Below are positions 33,512 through 42,412 of a DNA stretch of 64,000 bases, in pieces; position 1 is the first letter of the stretch, and every line of letters begins with the position of its first letter. The notes below the pieces were generated by a model. That model ran no database searches. It saw only the letters and a program-made list of their open reading frames with translations, and was not told the DNA's origin. The translations under genes and the position numbers were made by a program. The DNA comes from Limnohabitans sp. Lineage in GTDB: Bacteria > Pseudomonadota > Gammaproteobacteria > Burkholderiales > Burkholderiaceae_C. The DNA lies in assembly GCF_030158565.1 (NCBI RefSeq), contig NZ_JAOASQ010000023.1, positions 124,001-188,000 of the forward strand. Reading direction: 5' to 3'.

Positions 33512-34102
33512 TCAAGCCAGCAAACGCTGGCGAATGTCCAGTGGGCTCAGCACCTGCAGGGGTTCTGCACCCCCACCCGGAATGCCCACTTGCGTGGCAT
33601 TCAGCAGCATGGACACCATCACATAAGTGCCTGACAACACGGTCAAGTCCACCACCGCCTGCTCGCCCATTTGGCTCACGGCCTCTTGCCACAGGGCATC
33701 GGGCACGCGATGGTTCAAGGACAGCTGAACGCAGTAGTCATACACCAACCGCTCATCGGCTTGCATGTTGGCGGGGCGCTGGCATTGCTGCAGGTCACGC
33801 ATCACCGCATCCGACAAGCCCGCTTTTCGGGCAATGGGCTCGTGCGCCCACCATTCGTATTGCGCATTCGCGATGCGCGCCTGGATCAGGATGGCGAACT
33901 CGTTGAGGCGTTTGTTGACCGATGTCCTGAAACGCAGGTAATCCAGAAAATCAAAGGCCCGCCGCGCCATGTCTGGGCTGCGCAGCAAAGCGTTGTAGGG
34001 GCCGCCCAGTGCGGCACTGGAGACCTTGAGGATGTCGTCCGCCAAAGGACGCACCGCCTCAGGCAAAGACGCGTAGCTGATCTGTTCGAATCGTTCGGTC
34101 AT
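33512..34102 (-). CDS. Carboxymuconolactone decarboxylase family protein
   Basis: 196 residues from the ATG at 34102; the longer track start is unsupported. The helical CMD core is FRTSVNKRLNEFAILIQARIANAQYEWWAHEPIARKAGLSDAV, repeated weakly further on (LSLNHRVPDALWQEAVSQMG). The AhpD-type CxxC pair is absent, so it is not a thiol peroxidase of that class. CMD proteins of this sort include decarboxylases of the beta-ketoadipate route and many uncharacterised catabolic proteins. It starts a likely three-gene unit (CMD, TTT receptor, MFS). A 273-base region without genes separates it from the divergent cupin gene. Confidence 0.85.
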   Translation of the reverse strand: MTERFEQISYASLPEAVRPLADDILKVSSAALGGPYNALLRSPDMARRAFDFLDYLRFRTSVNKRLNEFAILIQARIANAQYEWWAHEPIARKAGLSDAVMRDLQQCQRPANMQADERLVYDYCVQLSLNHRVPDALWQEAVSQMGEQAVVDLTVLSGTYVMVSMLLNATQVGIPGGGAEPLQVLSPLDIRQRLLA

Positions 34103-34375
34103 GGTGTCCCCAAAACTTGAGCTGCACAAGGCGTGCGAGGCCTGCACGCGAGAGGGGCAAAGGTAACAACAAGGCACTGCCCCCACAGTCGCCCATATGA
34201 CTGGCATGGGGCACGGCGCGCCCCGACTTGGCGACAGCGCCGTCAAAGCTGTGCATCTGAAGGGCCACCTGCACCAGCAACGCGCACCCAGAGCCGTTTC
34301 CGGCGCCTCTTGGCTGGCACACGGTTTGCAGTGTCCACAGCGGGGTCAACTGGCCCCGCTCATAAGGAGTACTGC

Positions 34376-34798
34376 ATGTTGGACAAAACCGGAACCCTGT
34401 TCTCACACGTCAAACCCGCCGACAAAGACTATGTCAGCGGCGGTCTGCGTGATTTCTTTTTGTACCGCGATTTAGGGATAGCCGAGGCCACCCACGGTCA
34501 AGTGATCGCGCACCTGGTCAAGGCGAATATGGCGCCCGAAAAAGGCACCGGCTGGCACCGCCACGAGGCGGACTTCCAGATCGTCATCATGGTCAAGGGC
34601 TGGGCCAAGTTCATGTACGAAGACAAAGTCACCCTGGTCGAGGCCGGTGACTGCGTACACCAGCGCCCGGGCATTCGCCACTACCTGTTCGACTACTCGC
34701 CCGACATGGAGTACCTGGAGATCGTCTCGCCTGCGGACTTCAAAACCATCGAGGTCGATCCCGTGTGCGAGATCCCGGCACCCACGCCCTGGAACTGA
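34376..34798 (+). CDS. Cupin domain protein
   Basis: 140 residues from the ATG at 34376 with AAGGAG 7 bases before it. One cupin barrel: GTGWHRHEADFQIVIMVKGWAKFMYEDK provides H-x-H and a downstream Glu/Gln, followed by EAGDCVHQRPGIRHYLFDYSPDMEYLEI with the second His. It likely binds a metal and may be an isomerase, a dioxygenase or a sensor. It stands alone on the + strand between the divergent CMD gene and the converging GST gene, with a strong hairpin right after it. Function is not recognisable. Confidence 0.82.
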   Translation: MLDKTGTLFSHVKPADKDYVSGGLRDFFLYRDLGIAEATHGQVIAHLVKANMAPEKGTGWHRHEADFQIVIMVKGWAKFMYEDKVTLVEAGDCVHQRPGIRHYLFDYSPDMEYLEIVSPADFKTIEVDPVCEIPAPTPWN

Positions 34799-34802
34799 TG
34801 CG

Positions 34803-34829
34803 TTCAGGCCCGCTGCATGCGGGCCTGAA
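34803..34829. terminator. Perfect 11-bp hairpin between convergent cupin and GST genes
   Basis: TTCAGGCCCGC pairs exactly with GCGGGCCTGAA around TGCAT. It lies 4 bases after the cupin stop and 17 bases before the GST end. There is no long T run, but position and stability suit a bidirectional terminator. Confidence 0.65.
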
Positions 34830-34846
34830 GGGTGCTCAAAGCATTC

Positions 34847-35503
34847 TCAAAACTCGGCGTCGAGCTCGTCGATTTCATCGGGTTCGCTCTGCGCGGCAGC
34901 CACCCACTCCTGCATGGCAGGCAAGGCCATGATGGTTTGGCAGTAGGCTTGGCAAGCCTCATCGAGCAACACATCGTAGGTCAAAAAGCGCGTGACCACC
35001 GGCGCAAACATGGCATCGGCCAGACAAGGCTTCTTGCCATACAGGTAAGGGCCACCGTGGGCCTGCAAGCACTCCTGCCAGATGCTCACGATGCGGTCGA
35101 TGTCGCTTTGCGCACGCGACCACAGCTTGAAGCCCGGGAAGTGCGCCTTGATGTTCATGGGCAAGGACGCGCGCAGCGCGGTGAAGCCCGAATGCATCTC
35201 GCCGCAAATGGCGCGGCAATGCGTGCGGGCTTCCAACTCCGCGGGCAACAAACCGGCTCGCGGCTTGATCTCGTGCAAGTACTCGCCAATGGCCAGCGTG
35301 TCCCAAACATGAATGCCGTTGTGCGCCAAAGCGGGCACGCGCATCGAGGCCGACAAAAGCAAGATCTCGGCTTTCATGCCCGGGTCATCGGGCGAGATGA
35401 TGTGCTCCTCGAAGTCGAGCTTGACCAGCTTGGCCATGAGCCAGCCGCGCAAGGCCCAGGCACCGTAGTTCTTGCTGCTGATGGTGAGGACAGTTTTCGT
35501 CAT
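34847..35503 (-). CDS. Glutathione S-transferase family protein
   Basis: 218 residues from the ATG at 35503, preceded by AGGAG; the longer track ORF extends into the phaZ promoter region. The thioredoxin-like N-terminal domain starts TKTVLTISSKNYGAWALRGWLMAKLVKLDFEEH and contains SASMRVPALAHNGIHVWDTLAIGEYL, where the cis-Pro and the Asp-Thr bind glutathione. The C-terminal part is helical. The N-terminal SSKNYGAWALRG suggests a Ser as catalytic residue. Its role may be detoxification or a step of aromatic catabolism. It is divergent from phaZ. Confidence 0.88.
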   Translation of the reverse strand: MTKTVLTISSKNYGAWALRGWLMAKLVKLDFEEHIISPDDPGMKAEILLLSASMRVPALAHNGIHVWDTLAIGEYLHEIKPRAGLLPAELEARTHCRAICGEMHSGFTALRASLPMNIKAHFPGFKLWSRAQSDIDRIVSIWQECLQAHGGPYLYGKKPCLADAMFAPVVTRFLTYDVLLDEACQAYCQTIMALPAMQEWVAAAQSEPDEIDELDAEF

Positions 35504-35634
35504 GGGATTCTCCTGTGTCAGCCAATGACGCAAGGGCCGTGCCAAATCTGCAGCGCTTTTCAGCACCATGCCAGTGCACCACATCTGGCCCGCAACTTGC
35601 GTGAGGTCAAGCACCTCCTCCAACAAAGTCCGAC

Positions 35635-36855
35635 ATGCTGTACCAGGCCTACCAACTCCAGTCCGACTTCGCGTCACCGCTTCGCCTGATGGCCCAGCAC
35701 CTGAGCAGCGCGCTGTGGATGCAAGACACCGATCGCAGCGTGCTGCGCAAAATGTCCGCCGCCTGCGATGTGCTTTCGCGCATGCGACTGACACACACCC
35801 GACCGGCCTACGGCATCGACCGCATGCAGTCGGCAGGGCAAAGCTGGGGCATCCAGGAGGAGACCGTCCTGAGCCTGCCCTTTGGTTCCTTGCTGCACTT
35901 CAAGAAAGTGGGCGACGCCAACGCACCCGAGCAGCCCCCCGTCTTGCTGGCCGCCCCCCTGTCGGGCCACTTCGCCACCTTGCTGCGCGAGACGGTGCGC
36001 ACCTTGCTGCAAGACCACGACGTCTACATCACCGACTGGCACAACGCCCGCGATGTGGGCCTGTGGCACGGCGGCTTCGGGCTGGACGACTACATCAGCT
36101 ACCTGATGCAGTTTTCGCAAACCATCGGCCCGGGCGTGCACATGGTGGCGGTGTGCCAGCCCTGTGTGGCGGCATTGGCGGCCACAGCCTTGCTGGCCGA
36201 AGATGGAGACCCGGCGCAACCGCGCAGCCTGACCTTGATGGCCGGGCCGGTCGATTGCCGCGTCAACCCGACGGGCGTGAACGAGTTGGCCGTGAGCCAG
36301 CCGATTGAATGGTTCGAGAAAAACCTGATCAGCCATGTGCCGCTGCCGCACCCGGGCTTCATGCGGCGCGTGTACCCCGGCTTTGTGCAGCTGAGCGCCT
36401 TCATGAGCATGAACCTGGAACGCCACAAGGACGCGTTCAAAAACATTTACCGCCATCTGGATGAAGGGCGTGTCGAAGAAGCTCAAGCGATTCAGAAGTT
36501 CTACGACGAGTACCTGGCGGTGAACGATTTACCGGCCGAGTTCTACCTGGAGACGGTGCGCAAAGTGTTCCAGACCTACGACCTGCCGCGCGGTCAATTG
36601 ACCTGGAAAGACCGCACCGTGAACCCCGCCGCCATTCGGCGCACCGCCCTCATGACGGTAGAGGGCGAGCGCGACGACATCTGCTCGGTCGGCCAGACCG
36701 TGGCTGCACAAGACCTGTGCACCGGCATCAAGCCCTATTTGAAAACGCACCACATCCAGACGGGCGTGGGCCACTACGGCGTCTTCAGTGGCCGCAAGTG
36801 GAACGAGCAGATTTACCCCCGGGTGCGTGACGCGATCCACGCCAGCCTGGGCTGA
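35635..36855 (+). CDS. phaZ: Intracellular polyhydroxyalkanoate depolymerase
   Basis: 406 residues with the PhaZ N-terminus MLYQAYQLQSDFASPLRLMAQHL and the conserved PLSGHFATLLRETVRTLLQDHDVYITDWHNARDV. The nucleophile is the Cys of MVAVCQPCVAALA (Cys174), in place of the usual lipase-box Ser, as in the Ralstonia eutropha intracellular enzyme. The catalytic Asp is probably in TVEGERDDICSVGQ and the His in VGHYGVFSGRKWNEQIYP. It mobilises stored polyhydroxybutyrate in the cytoplasm, so the organism should be a PHB producer. No phaC, phaA or phaB gene is nearby. Confidence 0.94.
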   Translation: MLYQAYQLQSDFASPLRLMAQHLSSALWMQDTDRSVLRKMSAACDVLSRMRLTHTRPAYGIDRMQSAGQSWGIQEETVLSLPFGSLLHFKKVGDANAPEQPPVLLAAPLSGHFATLLRETVRTLLQDHDVYITDWHNARDVGLWHGGFGLDDYISYLMQFSQTIGPGVHMVAVCQPCVAALAATALLAEDGDPAQPRSLTLMAGPVDCRVNPTGVNELAVSQPIEWFEKNLISHVPLPHPGFMRRVYPGFVQLSAFMSMNLERHKDAFKNIYRHLDEGRVEEAQAIQKFYDEYLAVNDLPAEFYLETVRKVFQTYDLPRGQLTWKDRTVNPAAIRRTALMTVEGERDDICSVGQTVAAQDLCTGIKPYLKTHHIQTGVGHYGVFSGRKWNEQIYPRVRDAIHASLG

Positions 36856-36875
36856 ACGGGACCACGCCCCCGGCG

Positions 36876-37434
36876 TCAAACGATCTTGACGCTCAGGTTG
36901 GGAAAGCCATCGACGTGCATCTCGATCACGTCGCCGGGGAAAATTTCGAAGGCTTCAGACAGTTGCGCGATCTGCTCGGCCACCGACCAGATCATCTGGT
37001 TCAGGTTGGCGCTTTGCTTGGTCACGCCATTGACCTTGAGCCAGATGCTGCCTTGCTCAAAGTGGCCTGACTGCGCCACCTTGCGGATCGCGCCAATCGG
37101 AGCCGATTGGTCAAAGCTCTTGCCGATCTACCTGGGCTTTTTTCTGGTCGCCCATGCCGCGTTGCAAATCGCGCCGCGTCATGCCCAGCACCGCCACCAA
37201 CTCGGCCTCGCAGTGGTAGTTCTTGGTCAGCGGTGGATAGGGGTGATCGGCCACCGTGCCCGCCTTCACGTACTGGATGGCATCGGTGGGTTTTTGGAAA
37301 AAGTACGGTGGCTCGCGCGTGGGGTCCGAGCCCATCTCACGCGCATGGGCCGCATAGTTGCGCCCGATGCAATAGACGCGCCACACCGGTGGTGACGAGG
37401 GCGGTACTTTGGAAGGAATGACGACGGTCCATGC
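36876..37434 (-). pseudogene. Fumarylacetoacetate hydrolase family gene, degraded
   Basis: Remnants of one FAH-family gene in several frames. The ATG at 37434 follows a good GAGGA but is out of frame with the homologous N-terminus ([26 protein letters not shown]). The frame from 37386 then runs to AELVAVL and jumps to GMTRRDLQR, losing about 25 residues. A run of six A's (GAC CAG AAAAAAG) shifts the frame, and a TAG is present where GAG is expected. The next frame resumes [26 protein letters not shown]. Near the end GDVI joins EMHVDGFPN directly, removing the TGTPAGVG catalytic loop. At least five lesions make it non-functional. It is the last member of the GntR operon, 35 bases after the intact lyase gene. 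A working member would hydrolyse or decarboxylate a keto acid. Confidence 0.85.
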
Positions 37435-37469
37435 TCGTCTCCTCGTATTTCAGACAGATCTGTTTGGAT

Positions 37470-38339
37470 TCACGCTTCATAACGCTGCCCCAATGCCAGC
37501 AAAGCGGGTGTCTCAATGACGGCATTCAGGCCATCGAAATCGAGCATCTTTTCTTGCCAGGGCCGCGTGGTCTGGTGGTTGTGCAAGCTGGCGTAATAGC
37601 CTTGCAGTGTGTGCAACACCGCCCGCGCCGTGCCGCCGGGGAAGATTACGATTTTGAAACCCCGCTCGCCCAACTCGGCCGCGCTTTGCACCGGCGTCTT
37701 GCCGCCTTCGACCATGTTGGCCAGCAGCGGCACACGGTTTGCAAATTGCGCACAGGCGCGGTTCATCTGCTCGTCGGACCGCAGGGCTTCAATGAACAGG
37801 GCATCGACGCCACATTCCAGGTAGCGCTCGGCCCGCTCCAGCGCGGCATCCAGGCCTTCCACCGCCACCGCATCGGTGCGCGCCAGGATCAGTGTGTTTT
37901 GGTTGTGGCGGGCGTCCAGTGCGGCGCGCAACTTGCCCTGCATCTCGGCCACCGGCACCACGCCTTTGCCGTCCAGATGACCGCAGCGTTTGGGGAATGT
38001 CTGGTCTTCGATCTGGATCATCGCAGCGCCAGCGCGCTCGAAATCGCGCACCGTGCGCTGGGTGTTGAGCGCGTTGCCAAAACCGGTGTCGGCATCCACG
38101 ATGACCGGAATGTTCACCCGGTCGGTGATGTGGGCCAGCGTCTGCGCCACTTCGGTGGCGGTGGTCAGGCCAATGTCCGAGCGGCCCAGGCGGGTGTAAG
38201 CGATCGATGCGCCCGACAAATACAGCGCCTCAAAACCTGCCTGTTGCGCCACCAGTGCGGTGAGCGCGTCGTAAACGCCGGGGGCCAGCAGGGGCTGGGG
38301 TTGTTGCAGGCGCTGGGCCAAAGTGGCTTTCTGGCTCAT
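37470..38339 (-). CDS. Isocitrate lyase / PEP mutase family lyase (2,3-dimethylmalate lyase-like)
   Basis: 289 residues from the ATG at 38339, overlapping the flavoprotein stop as ATGA. TIM-barrel motifs: YLSGASIAYTRLG at about 40-52, metal-binding VDADTGFGNA at 81-90 and the catalytic loop FPKRCGH, with Cys119 as the general acid of the KKCGH signature. The family contains methylisocitrate lyase, 2,3-dimethylmalate lyase, oxaloacetate decarboxylase and carboxyphosphonoenolpyruvate mutase. Presence of the loop Cys supports lyase activity on a 2-alkylmalate-type substrate, giving pyruvate (or glyoxylate) plus an acid. No prpC or prpD is nearby, which argues against the methylcitrate cycle. Confidence 0.87.
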   Translation of the reverse strand: MSQKATLAQRLQQPQPLLAPGVYDALTALVAQQAGFEALYLSGASIAYTRLGRSDIGLTTATEVAQTLAHITDRVNIPVIVDADTGFGNALNTQRTVRDFERAGAAMIQIEDQTFPKRCGHLDGKGVVPVAEMQGKLRAALDARHNQNTLILARTDAVAVEGLDAALERAERYLECGVDALFIEALRSDEQMNRACAQFANRVPLLANMVEGGKTPVQSAAELGERGFKIVIFPGGTARAVLHTLQGYYASLHNHQTTRPWQEKMLDFDGLNAVIETPALLALGQRYEA

Positions 38340-39736
38340 GGCGTGTCCTTCAAAAGTTGTTGTGCGGTGTGTGCGGCGATGTGGCCACCCGCGATGGCGC
38401 TGAGCAAGCCGTTGCCCGACAAATAACCCCAGACCGCTTGGCCCGACACGCCCCGCGCTGCGCCGCCTGCCGCCAGCAGGTTGGGCAAAGGGGTGCCGTC
38501 TTGGCGCAGCACGCGAGTCTGTGCATCGATGTCCAGGCCACCTTGGGTGTGGAACAAGGCACCGGTGACTTTGATGGCATGAAACGGCGCTTGCAGTGCG
38601 CGTTGGAAACTGCGGCCAGTCACCGGGTCGGTGCCGGGCTGCACTGCATTCAAAGTGGCTTGCAGGGCTCCGTGCGGGCAACCGATCAGTTGCGCCAGTG
38701 CATTCGCGTCTGCCGCATGCTGCACCGCGCCCGCGCCTTGCGCAGACACAAAGTCCGGAAACCCTTGCGCAAAGGCCAGCAGCGCATCGTCAAACACATT
38801 CCAGGCCACACCGCCCGGCTGCGCCAGCACATGCACTGCAGCCTCCGAGTAACCCTGGGTCTCATCATGAAAGCGCTGGCCTTGGGCGTTGATTTGCACG
38901 CCGCCTTCCATCATCAGCGCCCACGATATCAAAGCGCCTTGTGGCACAGCCCATGAGCCATGGCCCTGGTAAGCGCCCAAATCGGCCAAGCGAGCGCCCA
39001 GCTGTTGGCCCCAGGCGATGGCGCTGCCGTCGTTGCCCACATGGCCTGCATAGGTGGCCTCGGCCATTTCGGGCAACAGGTCTTTGACCATGGCCGTGGC
39101 CCCGCCAAAACCGTTGCAAGCCAGCAGCACCGCATCGCAGCGGAGCCGCTCGGTCTGGCCATCAGGCCGCACAAAACCCACGCCTTGGATGCGCTGCGCC
39201 TCATCGGCCCACAGCTCGGTCACTTGCGCTTGCGTGAGCACCACCACGCCAGCCGCATCGGCTGCGGCTTGCAGGCGGCTCATCAAACCGGCCCCGGTTT
39301 TTTCGGGCACGGCGTGCATGCGGTGGGCGCTGTGGCCGGGGTACAAAAAGTTGTCCAGCACTTGCCAGGGCAGGCCGTGATGCTCGGCCAGTGCGTCCAT
39401 GGCTGGGCCGATGTTCTGGGCGTAGGCCTGCACCAGGTGCGGCGCGGCTTGGCCATGGGCCTTGGCCTGGATGTCGGCGGCAAAAGCTTCCACACTGTCG
39501 GTGATGCCTTGCGTCTGTTGCACTTGTGTGCAGGGTGCCGGGATGAAGCCCGAAGACAAAGCCGTAGAACCTGCGGCAAACGCATCACGCTCCAACACCA
39601 CGCACTCCACACCCATGCGGTGCAAGGCCAGCGCAGCCGTCAAGCCGCAAGCGCCTGCGCCCACAATCACCACCGGCGTGTGGTCTTCAGCCAGCAATTC
39701 AGAAGCAGGACAAATGTGTGCCGGCGAGGCGGTCAT
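38336..39736 (-). CDS. FAD-dependent oxidoreductase (fumarate reductase flavoprotein-like)
   Basis: 466 residues. N-terminal dinucleotide motif PVVIVGAGACGLTAALALHRMG. The middle has a capping domain, and the C-terminus has GGLDIDAQTRVLRQDGTPLPNLLAAGGAARGVSGQ, the usual FAD/substrate signature of the FrdA/3-ketosteroid dehydrogenase family. There is no signal peptide, so it is cytoplasmic. In the operon it would introduce or remove a C=C double bond next to a carboxyl or carbonyl group, for example turning a succinyl-type ring or acid into a maleyl-type one for the LeuCD-like hydratase. The gap to the isochorismatase-like gene is 4 bases. Substrate inferred only. Confidence 0.85.
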   Translation of the reverse strand: MTASPAHICPASELLAEDHTPVVIVGAGACGLTAALALHRMGVECVVLERDAFAAGSTALSSGFIPAPCTQVQQTQGITDSVEAFAADIQAKAHGQAAPHLVQAYAQNIGPAMDALAEHHGLPWQVLDNFLYPGHSAHRMHAVPEKTGAGLMSRLQAAADAAGVVVLTQAQVTELWADEAQRIQGVGFVRPDGQTERLRCDAVLLACNGFGGATAMVKDLLPEMAEATYAGHVGNDGSAIAWGQQLGARLADLGAYQGHGSWAVPQGALISWALMMEGGVQINAQGQRFHDETQGYSEAAVHVLAQPGGVAWNVFDDALLAFAQGFPDFVSAQGAGAVQHAADANALAQLIGCPHGALQATLNAVQPGTDPVTGRSFQRALQAPFHAIKVTGALFHTQGGLDIDAQTRVLRQDGTPLPNLLAAGGAARGVSGQAVWGYLSGNGLLSAIAGGHIAAHTAQQLLKDTP

Positions 39737-39740
39737 GGCT

Positions 39741-40343
39741 TCAGCCCAGTTGTTTCAAGAAAGTGGCGCTGTCCATCACCTCAGCCACCGAAGCCATGTC
39801 GGCCAGCGCGGCCTGGTGCGCGGCGTCACTGAAGGCGGCGCAACCGTCCGACAAAACAATGACGTGGTAGTCACGCACATGCGCATCGCGCACCGTGCTG
39901 GCGACACCGCCGTTGGTCACGATGCCGCAGACCACCAGCGTGTCGATGCCCGATTTTTTGAGCACCCAGTCGAGTTGCGTGTTGAAGAAGGCCGAATACG
40001 CCACCTTGAACACCGACACATCGACCAGCGGGGCCAACACATCCACATTGGCCTGCCCCCGGCTGCCGGGTGCAAAGTCACCCTTGCGCAAAAACGGGCG
40101 GCGCTCTTTCAGGTGCGCCGAGATCATGGGCTCGCCCTGCGCATCGGGCCAGAGGGTGAACAGGCTGGCCGTGACCAAGCCACCTCGCCCTTTGATGGCG
40201 CGCGCCACCGGGGCCATGCGCTCAGGCAGCTTGACGGCTTCGGCGCTCAGGGTGTTGCCCCGGGCATAGGCCCCGTCGGGGGCCAAAAAATCATTTTGCA
40301 GGTCGACGATGACCATGCCCAGTTTGGCGTTCTTCAGGTTCAT
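39741..40343 (-). CDS. Isochorismatase-like cysteine hydrolase
   Basis: 200 residues. Catalytic triad readable as Asp14 (VIVDLQNDF), Lys113 (VFKVAYSAF) and Cys139 (LVVCGIVTNGGVASTVRDA), followed by DYHVIVLSDGCAAFS. This is the amidohydrolase side of the superfamily, which includes N-carbamoylsarcosine amidase, nicotinamidase, maleamate amidase (NicF) and ureidoacrylate hydrolase. The start overlaps the hydantoinase A stop as ATGA, linking it to the ring-opening enzyme. A half-amide or N-carbamoyl acid released by HyuAB would be a natural substrate. Exact specificity is not visible. Confidence 0.88.
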   Translation of the reverse strand: MNLKNAKLGMVIVDLQNDFLAPDGAYARGNTLSAEAVKLPERMAPVARAIKGRGGLVTASLFTLWPDAQGEPMISAHLKERRPFLRKGDFAPGSRGQANVDVLAPLVDVSVFKVAYSAFFNTQLDWVLKKSGIDTLVVCGIVTNGGVASTVRDAHVRDYHVIVLSDGCAAFSDAAHQAALADMASVAEVMDSATFLKQLG

Positions 40344-42412
40344 GCGTTACGCTCCACCAGCAGGTTGCCCAGTTTGTCGACCCGACCTTCAAAGCCCGGC
40401 TCCAGCCACACTGTCGTATCGGGCTGCTCCAAAATTGCCGGGCCTTGCACCACGGTGCCCACGGGCAGGCTCAAACGCTCGTAGCGCTGGGCTGTCCACC
40501 ATTGGCCCTGGTGGTAAACCTGTTGCTCACCCACCGGGGTGGTGCTGCCTTCGCCTTGTGGGGCCAGCACCGCCAAATCGAACTTGGGACGACGCCCAAT
40601 CCGGGCATAGCGCAGGTTCATCACGCGGATCACCGGGCCTTGCAGCACGCGGCCAAAGGCGTGCTGGTAAGCCGACTCAAACGCCGCCAGCAATCCTGCG
40701 GCGTTCAACTGATCGCGCTTCACAGGCACTTGCAGCGTGTGGGTCTGGCCCATGTAAAGCATGTCAAAGCTGATGACTTCGTCCACCTGCACGAAGTTCA
40801 CACCGGCAGAATCGAGGCGCAGCTGGCAAGCTTCGGCCAGGCTGTCCACCCGCTGCAGCAAAGCAGGCCAGGCCACATCGGCCAAAGCCACGTTCAGGGT
40901 CTGCACCGCGTCGTGGCGCATGTCGGCCATCACGCAGCCCAGGGCCGACGTCACGCCCGGGTAACGCGGCACGATGCCGGTGGTCACGCCCACCTCGCGC
41001 ATCATGGCGCACACATGCAGGCCGCCGCCGCCGCCAAACGGCATGTAGGCGAACTGGCGTGGATCGTGCCCGCGCTCGATCGACACCACGCGGATCGCGC
41101 CCGCCATGCGGGCATTGGCCACCGTCAAAATCGCCTCGGCCGCGGCCAAGGCCGTCAGGCCCAAAGGCTCGGCCACATGCTGGGCAATGGCTTTCTCGGA
41201 CAAGCCCGAATCGAGCTTTTGCAACAAGCCACCGCCCAAAGGCCGGTCGGCCGCGATGCGGCCCAGCAGCACATTGGCGTCGGTCACCGTAGGACGGGTG
41301 TTGCCACGGCCATAACAGGCCGGGCCGGGGATGCTGCCGGCCGACTCGGGGCCAACCTGCAACATGCCGCCCGCATCGACCGAAGCAATCGAGCCGCCAC
41401 CGGCACCGATGGTCTCGATCTGGATCATGGGCGAGCGCACCACCAAGCCAAACTCGATGGACGTTTGTGCAGCGAGGGCCGCTTCGCCACCGGCCACCAG
41501 CGACACGTCAAACGAGGTGCCGCCAATGTCGCCCGTGATGACATTCTCAAAACCCGAAGCGCGGGCGATTTCGGCGCAGGCCATCACGCCCGCAGCGGGA
41601 CCTGACAGCGCGGTGCGCACCGGCACATCACAAGCGGTCTGGCGTGACATCACACCGCCATTGCTTTGCACGATCAGCAATTCGCCGCCAAAACCCTGGG
41701 CACGCAAATCGCCATCCAGCCGCTGCAAATAGCTGCCCACCACAGGCTGCAAGGCGGCATTCAGCGTGGCCGTTGAGCAGCGCTCGAACTCGCGGATCTC
41801 GGGCAGCACTTCGCTGGCCGCCGTCACATAGCTGTTGGGCCAGATCTCGCGCACGGCGGCCACGGCCGCTTGTTCGTTGCCGGGGTTGGCATAGGCGTGC
41901 ACAAAGAACACGCACACCGCCTCGCAGCCTTCGGCCAGCAGGGCGTGTGCCTGTGCGCGGACCTGGTCCAGATCGACCGGCGTGTGCAATTGGCCATCGG
42001 CCAGCACACGCTCGTCCACTTCCAGACGCCAGGCGCGGGGCACCACCGGGGTGTAGCTGCCGCGCAGGCCCCAGGTTTGTGGGCGGTCGCGGCGGCGCAT
42101 CTCCAGCACATCGCGAAAACCCCGTGTGGTGATGATGCCGGTGCGGGCGATCTTGCGCTCCAGCAAGGCGTTGGTGCCCACGGTCGTGCCGTGCACGATG
42201 GTGGCGATGTCTTTGGCGCCTTCTGCACCGGTGACCCCGGTCACTTTGGCGATGCCGTTCATGAAGCCCCGGGCTTCTTCACCCCGGGTCGAGGGCACTT
42301 TGACGATGCGGGCCTGGCCGGTTTTTTCGTCCAGCACAAACAGGTCGGTGAACGTTCCGCCCACGTCCACGCCGACCACCCAATGCGGTTGATTCACAGA
42401 CTGCTCGCTCAT
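40340..42412 (-). CDS. Hydantoinase/oxoprolinase subunit A
   Basis: 690 residues. Actin-like ATPase fold with VVGVDVGGTFTDLFVLDEKTGQ at the N-terminus and IVHGTTVGTNALLERK. A middle domain carries GDIGGTSFDVSLVAGGE, the second phosphate-binding motif, and GAGGGSIASVDAGGMLQVGPESAGSIPGPACYGRGN. HyuA and HyuB together hydrolyse five-membered cyclic amides such as N-methylhydantoin or 5-oxoproline using ATP; related pairs carboxylate acetone or acetophenone. No third small subunit is present, which favours hydrolysis over carboxylation. It overlaps hyuB upstream and the isochorismatase-like gene downstream by four bases each. Confidence 0.92.
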   Translation of the reverse strand: MSEQSVNQPHWVVGVDVGGTFTDLFVLDEKTGQARIVKVPSTRGEEARGFMNGIAKVTGVTGAEGAKDIATIVHGTTVGTNALLERKIARTGIITTRGFRDVLEMRRRDRPQTWGLRGSYTPVVPRAWRLEVDERVLADGQLHTPVDLDQVRAQAHALLAEGCEAVCVFFVHAYANPGNEQAAVAAVREIWPNSYVTAASEVLPEIREFERCSTATLNAALQPVVGSYLQRLDGDLRAQGFGGELLIVQSNGGVMSRQTACDVPVRTALSGPAAGVMACAEIARASGFENVITGDIGGTSFDVSLVAGGEAALAAQTSIEFGLVVRSPMIQIETIGAGGGSIASVDAGGMLQVGPESAGSIPGPACYGRGNTRPTVTDANVLLGRIAADRPLGGGLLQKLDSGLSEKAIAQHVAEPLGLTALAAAEAILTVANARMAGAIRVVSIERGHDPRQFAYMPFGGGGGLHVCAMMREVGVTTGIVPRYPGVTSALGCVMADMRHDAVQTLNVALADVAWPALLQRVDSLAEACQLRLDSAGVNFVQVDEVISFDMLYMGQTHTLQVPVKRDQLNAAGLLAAFESAYQHAFGRVLQGPVIRVMNLRYARIGRRPKFDLAVLAPQGEGSTTPVGEQQVYHQGQWWTAQRYERLSLPVGTVVQGPAILEQPDTTVWLEPGFEGRVDKLGNLLVERNA

